From NCBI GenBank assembly GCA_023434425.1, contig JAEYSS010000230.1:1-26459 (forward strand): a stretch of 26,459 bases of DNA, given 5' to 3'. The translations under genes were made by a program, and so were the position numbers. A model generated the notes under the pieces. That model made no database searches. It was given only the letters and a program-made list of their open reading frames with translations, and was not told the DNA's origin. Of this stretch, positions 21,302 to 26,459 are shown piece after piece (the stretch's first letter is position 1; the number at the start of each line of letters is the position of its first letter). Origin of the DNA: Pseudomonadota bacterium (GTDB taxonomy: Bacteria > Pseudomonadota > Alphaproteobacteria > Ferrovibrionales > Ferrovibrionaceae).

Positions 21302-22438
21302 ATGAGCATCCGTCCCTATCGCGATATCCAGCGCCGCAAGTCGCGCCAAATCTTTGTCGGCAAGGTTCCGGTGGGCGGCGACGCGCCGATCACCGTGCAG
21401 ACCATGACGAACACGCTGACCAGCGACGCCCAGGCGACGATCGAACAGATCCGTCGTTGCGAAGAGGCCGGCGCCGATATCGTGCGCGTCTCCTGCCCGG
21501 ACGAAGAGTCCACGAAGGCGCTGAAGGAGATCGTGCGCGCCGTGAAGGTGCCCATCGTGGCCGATATCCATTTCCACTACAAACGCGCCATTGAGGCCGC
21601 CCAGGCCGGCGCTGCCTGCCTGCGCATCAATCCGGGCAATATCGGCTCGGCCGAGCGCGTGCGCGAAGTGGTGAAAGCGGCTAAGGACCATGGCTGCTCG
21701 ATGCGCATCGGCGTTAATGCGGGTTCGCTTGAAAAGCACTTACTGGAGAAATACGGCGAACCCTGCCCGGAAGCCATGGTGGAAAGCGCGCTGGATCATG
21801 CGCGCATCCTGGAAGATCATGACTTCCGTGAATTCAAGATCAGCGTGAAGGCCTCCGACATCTTCCTCGCCGTGGCTGCCTATCAGGGGCTGGCCGAGGC
21901 CTGCGAGTATCCGCTGCATATCGGCATCACCGAGGCCGGCGGCCAGCGCATCGGCACGGTGAAATCTTCTATCGGCCTTGGCATGCTGCTGTGGTCGGGT
22001 ATCGGCGATACGCTGCGCGTGTCGCTTTCGGCTGCGCCCGAAGAAGAGGTGCGCGTCGGCTTCGACATGCTGAAGTCGATGAATCTGCGGCATCGCGGCG
22101 TGAACGTGATTTCCTGCCCGTCCTGCGCGCGCCAGAATTTCGACGTGATCAAGACCGTCGAGGTGCTGGAGCAGCGACTGGCGCATATCACCACGCCGAT
22201 GACGCTCAGCGTGATCGGCTGCGTGGTGAATGGTCCGGGCGAGGCGCGCGAGACCGATATCGGCTTCACCGGCGGCGGCAAGAACACGCACCAGGTCTAT
22301 CTCGCCGGCCAGCCGGCACACCGGCTGCAGAACGAGGATATCGTCGCGCATCTGGTCAGGCTGGTCGAGGACAGGGCCCGCCAGATCGAAGCGGACAAGA
22401 TCAGGCATTCCGACGACGCGGCCGACGCCGCGTCTTAG
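21302..22438 (+). CDS. ispG: 4-hydroxy-3-methylbut-2-enyl diphosphate synthase (flavodoxin)
   Basis: 378 residues, the two-domain bacterial form. The N-terminal TIM barrel begins near IFVGKVPVGGDAPITVQTMTNT. The C-terminal 4Fe-4S domain has Cys272 and Cys275 in SCPSCARQ, Cys307 in IGCVVNGPGEA, and Glu314. It converts MEcPP to HMBPP in the MEP isoprenoid pathway, taking electrons from flavodoxin or ferredoxin. The 107-base gap before it has no strong promoter or Shine-Dalgarno. hisS starts 30 bases after its stop, so the two are probably co-transcribed. Confidence 0.98.
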   Translation: MSIRPYRDIQRRKSRQIFVGKVPVGGDAPITVQTMTNTLTSDAQATIEQIRRCEEAGADIVRVSCPDEESTKALKEIVRAVKVPIVADIHFHYKRAIEAAQAGAACLRINPGNIGSAERVREVVKAAKDHGCSMRIGVNAGSLEKHLLEKYGEPCPEAMVESALDHARILEDHDFREFKISVKASDIFLAVAAYQGLAEACEYPLHIGITEAGGQRIGTVKSSIGLGMLLWSGIGDTLRVSLSAAPEEEVRVGFDMLKSMNLRHRGVNVISCPSCARQNFDVIKTVEVLEQRLAHITTPMTLSVIGCVVNGPGEARETDIGFTGGGKNTHQVYLAGQPAHRLQNEDIVAHLVRLVEDRARQIEADKIRHSDDAADAAS

Positions 22439-22468
22439 CTACCCATCATCCAAGGACGGAGACACGCC

Positions 22469-23707
22469 GTGGCCCAGTTCCAGCCCGTGCGCGGCACGCA
22501 TGACATTCTGCCTGACGAGTATGCCCGTTTCCGCCATGTGGTGGACACGGCGCGTCAGGCTGCGCAGTTGTTCGGCTATCGCGAAATGGCGACGCCGATT
22601 TTCGAATTCACCGATGTCTTCGCCCGCTCGATGGGCGAAACTTCCGATGCGGTTTCGAAGGAGATGTATTCGATCAACGACCGCGGCGGCGAGAATCTGG
22701 CGCTGCGGCCGGAATACACCGCCGGCATCTGCCGCGCCTTCATCTCCAACGGCCTGCAGCAGAATGTACCGTTTAAGGCTTTCGCCTGGGGGCCGATGTT
22801 CCGCTACGAGCGGCCGCAGAAGGGGCGCCAGCGTCAGTTTCACCAGATCGACGTCGAAGTGATCGGCGCCGCCGAACCGCAGGCCGATGTGGAAGTGATC
22901 GCACTGGGTGCTGAAATCCTGCGCCGGCTCGGTATCCTCGACAAATGCACGCTGGAACTGAACACGCTGGGTGATCCGGAAAGCCGTGTTGGTTATCGCG
23001 ACGCTCTGGTGAAGTATTTCTCCGGCTACGCCGACCAGCTGTCGGAAGACAGCCGCAAGCGGCTGGAGAAGAATCCGCTGCGTATCCTCGATTCGAAGGA
23101 CGAGGGTGACCGCAGACTCGTGGCGAATGCACCGCTGATCCATGATTATCTCACGCCTGCCGCCAGCGATTTCTTCAAGGCGCTACAGGATGGTCTGGCT
23201 GCCAGCGATGTGCCTTTCACCGTCAGTCCGCGTCTGGTGCGCGGCCTCGATTACTACACGCACACGGCGTTTGAGTTTGTCACAACCCATCTGGGATCGC
23301 AGGGCGCGGTGATTGCTGGCGGACGCTACGATGGGTTGATCGAACAGCTCGGCGGCAAGCCAACGCCGGGCATCGGCTGGGCCGGCGGTATTGAGCGTCT
23401 GGTGCTGCTGTCCGATCCACAGCCGGCTTCGCCCCGTATCGTCGCCGTCATTCCCATCGGCGCTGCCGCAGAGGCGGAAGCCGTCAAGCTGGCTGGCGAC
23501 CTGCGCCGCGCCGATATCGGCGTCGAGCTTGCCTATGGCGGCAATGTCGGCAAGCGCTTCAAACGCGCCGACAAGCTCGGCTGCCATGCCGCTGTGGTGA
23601 TCGGCGACGACGAACTCGCCAAAGGCGTCGTAAAGCTGAAAAACCTGAAGAGCGGTGAGGAAGCGGTTGTCTCGCGTGGCGAATTGCTCGGCAGGCTGAA
23701 GGCCTGA
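22469..23707 (+). CDS. hisS: Histidyl-tRNA synthetase
   Basis: 412 residues of a class II synthetase. Visible are the N-terminal PVRGTHDILPDE, motif 2 (RYERPQKGRQRQFHQ, 112-126), the histidine-binding signature LVRGLDYYT (256-264), motif 3 around GIGWAGGIERL (301-311), and a C-terminal anticodon-binding domain (about 325-412). It charges tRNA-His. The start is GTG at 22469 with GGAG about 8 bases ahead. prfA begins 2 bases after its stop, showing tight operon packing. Confidence 0.98.
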   Translation: MAQFQPVRGTHDILPDEYARFRHVVDTARQAAQLFGYREMATPIFEFTDVFARSMGETSDAVSKEMYSINDRGGENLALRPEYTAGICRAFISNGLQQNVPFKAFAWGPMFRYERPQKGRQRQFHQIDVEVIGAAEPQADVEVIALGAEILRRLGILDKCTLELNTLGDPESRVGYRDALVKYFSGYADQLSEDSRKRLEKNPLRILDSKDEGDRRLVANAPLIHDYLTPAASDFFKALQDGLAASDVPFTVSPRLVRGLDYYTHTAFEFVTTHLGSQGAVIAGGRYDGLIEQLGGKPTPGIGWAGGIERLVLLSDPQPASPRIVAVIPIGAAAEAEAVKLAGDLRRADIGVELAYGGNVGKRFKRADKLGCHAAVVIGDDELAKGVVKLKNLKSGEEAVVSRGELLGRLKA

Positions 23708-23709
23708 GC

Positions 23710-24793
<1,084 letters not shown>

Positions 24794-24801
<8 letters not shown>

Positions 24802-25663
24802 TGTACCGACCATCGGTACGCAGCTCATGGCCGCGCAGGCGCGGCTGAAAGCCGCCGGTGTCGATACGCCGCGTCTCGATGCAATCCTCCTGCTTGCCGA
24901 AGCGAGCGGGCTGAGCGAAGACAGGATTCGCGGTCGTCCGGATCTGCCGCTCTCGCCCGATGCTGTTGCGGCTTTCGAGACCATGCTGCAGCGCCGGCTG
25001 CGACGCGAACCGGTGTCGAAAATCATCGGGCGGCGTGAATTCTGGAGCCTGGAATTCCGGACCAGTCCTGCCGTGCTGGACCCGCGTGCCGATTCCGAAA
25101 CGCTGGTGGCCGGCGTGCTGGCTGCGATCCCGGACCACGCGACCGCTTTGCGCATTGTTGATTTTGGCACCGGTTCGGGCTGCCTGCTGCTTAGTCTGCT
25201 GCACGACCTGCCCAACGCCACGGGTGTCGCCATCGATGTTTCGCCGCAGGCTCTGGCCGTCGCAAAGGACAATGCCGAACGCCTTGGTCTGCTGCCGCGC
25301 TGTATTTTCCGGCTCGGCAGCTGGGGCAAGGGAATCGAAGGCAGGTTTGATATTCTGATTTCCAATCCGCCTTACATCGAAAGCGGCGTGGTGTCGGGTC
25401 TTGAGCCTGAAGTCGCGGACCACGATCCGCTGCTGGCGCTCGATGGCGGCGCGGATGGCCTCGACGCTTATCGCGCCGTGATCCCCGACATGGCGCGGCT
25501 GGCGACGAAAGACGCTCTCGCTGCGCTGGAGGTCGGCATGGGGCAAGATGTCGCAGTCAGTCGTCTGCTGGCCGAGGCAGGTTTTGGCGAGATTGCGGTA
25601 TTGCCCGATCTCGGCGGTATCGGTCGCGTGGTAACCGGCCGGAAATCCGTGCAGATTCCCTGA
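24794..25663 (+). CDS. prmC: Release factor glutamine methyltransferase
   Basis: 289 residues. An N-terminal helical domain (about 5-85) precedes a Rossmann methyltransferase with SAM-binding VDFGTGSGCLLLSLL (122-136) and the glutamine-binding NPPY at 191-194 (ISNPPYIES). It methylates the GGQ glutamine of RF1 and RF2. The start codon overlaps the end of prfA, and the coupling of enzyme and substrate is conserved across bacteria. A hairpin follows the stop at once (25666-25696). Confidence 0.97.
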
Positions 25664-25665
25664 AA

Positions 25666-25696
25666 AAGGGGGTTGGCAGCGGAACCTGCCCCCCTT
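25666..25696 (+). terminator. Probable terminator after prmC
   Basis: An AAGGGG-containing left arm and GGCAG (25675-25679) pair with CTGCC and CCCCTT on the right (25686-25696), with a small bulge, followed by a moderately T-rich ATCTTGTGTCTT. It resembles an imperfect intrinsic terminator that would separate the long operon from the DUF4167 gene. Confidence 0.5.
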
Positions 25697-25938
25697 ATCT
25701 TGTGTCTTGGGCCGACGCAGTCCCAAGGAACCCGCCCAAGGACTTATCCGGGGTGTTAACCGGGGGCGAATAAGCAGGCAGCGTCGCCGCCTCATCGACA
25801 GCCGACATTGGATGACAGACACCTCGGGGTGACACGCATCGGATGATCGATTCTTCGGGAGGCCGACCGTGTCGGATGGCCGATACGCGCGCATGGAGCC
25901 TGATTGCGCTATTTGCTGAAAAACAAGCGAGATGCATT
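25697..25938 (+). promoter_or_regulatory. Long structured leader region upstream of the DUF4167 gene
   Basis: No separate gene is convincing. Visible are CTTGGG (25706-25711) with CCCAAG, a CTTAT (25743-25747)/ATAAG (25770-25774) inverted repeat enclosing CCGG pairs and GTTAAC, and three GGATG motifs (25810, 25841, 25874) set in similar surroundings. The frame of the next gene stays open back to an ATG at 25843, so an N-terminal extension cannot be fully excluded. Confidence 0.35.
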
Positions 25939-26415
25939 GTGAATAATAAGAATCGTCAGCGCGGTGGCCGTCCCCAGGGCCGGAGGCCGCATGGTGGTGG
26001 CGGCGGTGGCGGAGGCGGAAATAGCGGCGGGATGAACAATTCCCATCGCAATTTCGACTCCAATGGTCCCGACGTCAAAATCCGCGGCACTGCCACCAAT
26101 ATCTTCGAGCGCTATTGTCAGCTCGCGCGCGACGCCAACGCGTCTGGCGACCGTGTGGCGGCCGAGAACTACCTGCAGCATGCCGAGCACTACTACCGGA
26201 TCATGCTGGCGCAGGGCGTCACCCCGATGCAGCGTGCCGCCAGTCAGCAGAATCCGCAGCCGCAGAACAGCGCCAACGGCCCGCAGCCCCAGCAGTCCGC
26301 ACCGGCTGCCGCCGAGGGCGCCGAGCAACCGAGCCTTGAACGGGAACTGGAAGCGGCTCTGGTACCTGACGGCGAAACCGCACCGGGCGAACGCGACGAA
26401 GCAACGGCTGCTTAA
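25939..26415 (+). CDS. DUF4167 domain protein, Gly/Arg-rich N-terminus
   Basis: 158 residues from GTG at 25939. The N-terminus is Asn/Arg/Gly-rich (NNKNRQRGGRPQGRRPHGGG and a poly-Gly run), RGG-like and suggestive of nucleic-acid binding. The DUF4167 core follows (about 50-100: SNGPDVKIRGTATNIFERY, then GDRVAAENYLQHAEHYYRIM). The tail is Gln/Pro/Ala-rich and disordered. The function is not established; it is nearly always beside prmC in Alphaproteobacteria. The GTG start was chosen because family members begin with this Asn/Arg-rich stretch. The upstream ATG at 25843 adds 32 residues with no family likeness. Confidence 0.88.
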   Translation: MNNKNRQRGGRPQGRRPHGGGGGGGGGNSGGMNNSHRNFDSNGPDVKIRGTATNIFERYCQLARDANASGDRVAAENYLQHAEHYYRIMLAQGVTPMQRAASQQNPQPQNSANGPQPQQSAPAAAEGAEQPSLERELEAALVPDGETAPGERDEATAA

Positions 26416-26442
26416 ACCGCAGACCGTTCAGCAATCGACATG

Positions 26443-26459
26443 AAAAAGGCCGCCGGATC
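26443..26459 (+). terminator. Possible left arm of a terminator, cut by the window edge
   Basis: AAAAAGGCCGCCGGATC at the very end looks like the left half of a bidirectional intrinsic terminator (A-run then GC arm). The right arm would lie beyond the window, so this is a guess. An ATG just before it could alternatively open a new gene. Confidence 0.3.

Overview
The window is high-GC bacterial chromosome and reads as an alphaproteobacterium, most likely of the Rhodospirillales type. Evidence for this is the gene order lysC-ptsP-(RodZ-like HTH)-ispG-hisS-prfA-prmC-DUF4167, the trxB/LsrB-type LysR pair, the comF-grxC-nitrilase run, and a GTTC-N7-GTTC LexA box, the SOS operator form used in this class. 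The genus cannot be named from the sequence. Nothing looks like a prophage, IS element, integron or CRISPR array, and no tRNA or rRNA gene was recognised.

Layout. 1-452: 3' truncated Lrp/AsnC regulator (minus). 453-1231: an unusually long gene-free gap. It holds an AT-rich lrp control region, a sigma70-like promoter overlapped by a LexA box, a strong hairpin at the expected transcript start, and about 20 degenerate decamer units spaced almost exactly one helical turn apart. 1232-5342: trxB, LsrB/VtlR-like lysR and an orphan membrane PAS-PAS histidine kinase (plus). 5343-5609: a structured intergenic stretch ending in a textbook terminator. 5614-10977: minus-strand genes, in transcription order an AtuA-like (DUF1446) protein, ada, dps, msrP and a HAD phosphatase. 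11035-13022: comF, grxC and a Nit-type amidase (plus). 12977-14938: a minus-strand set, methyltransferase, GNAT and inositol-monophosphatase-like. 15039-15458: DUF1178 (plus), then a REP-like inverted repeat, then ubiG (minus). 16467-26415: lysC, ptsP, RodZ-like, ispG, hisS, prfA, prmC and DUF4167 (plus).

Themes. The first half is rich in redox and damage functions: thioredoxin reductase, an LsrB-like regulator, methionine sulfoxide reductase, Dps, Ada, glutaredoxin and a probable deaminated-glutathione amidase. The second half is conserved housekeeping: aspartate-family amino acids, nitrogen PTS, isoprenoids, ubiquinone, His-tRNA charging, and translation termination with methylation of the release factor.

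The best candidate for something undescribed is the 592-909 block: an SOS promoter with no recognisable SOS gene, feeding a hairpin and a strongly strand-asymmetric decamer array (C 40, G 20, A 36, T 4 in the 100 bases 771-870) upstream of trxB. It could be an SOS-induced noncoding or leader RNA or a Rho-loading region, or simply a decayed minisatellite.
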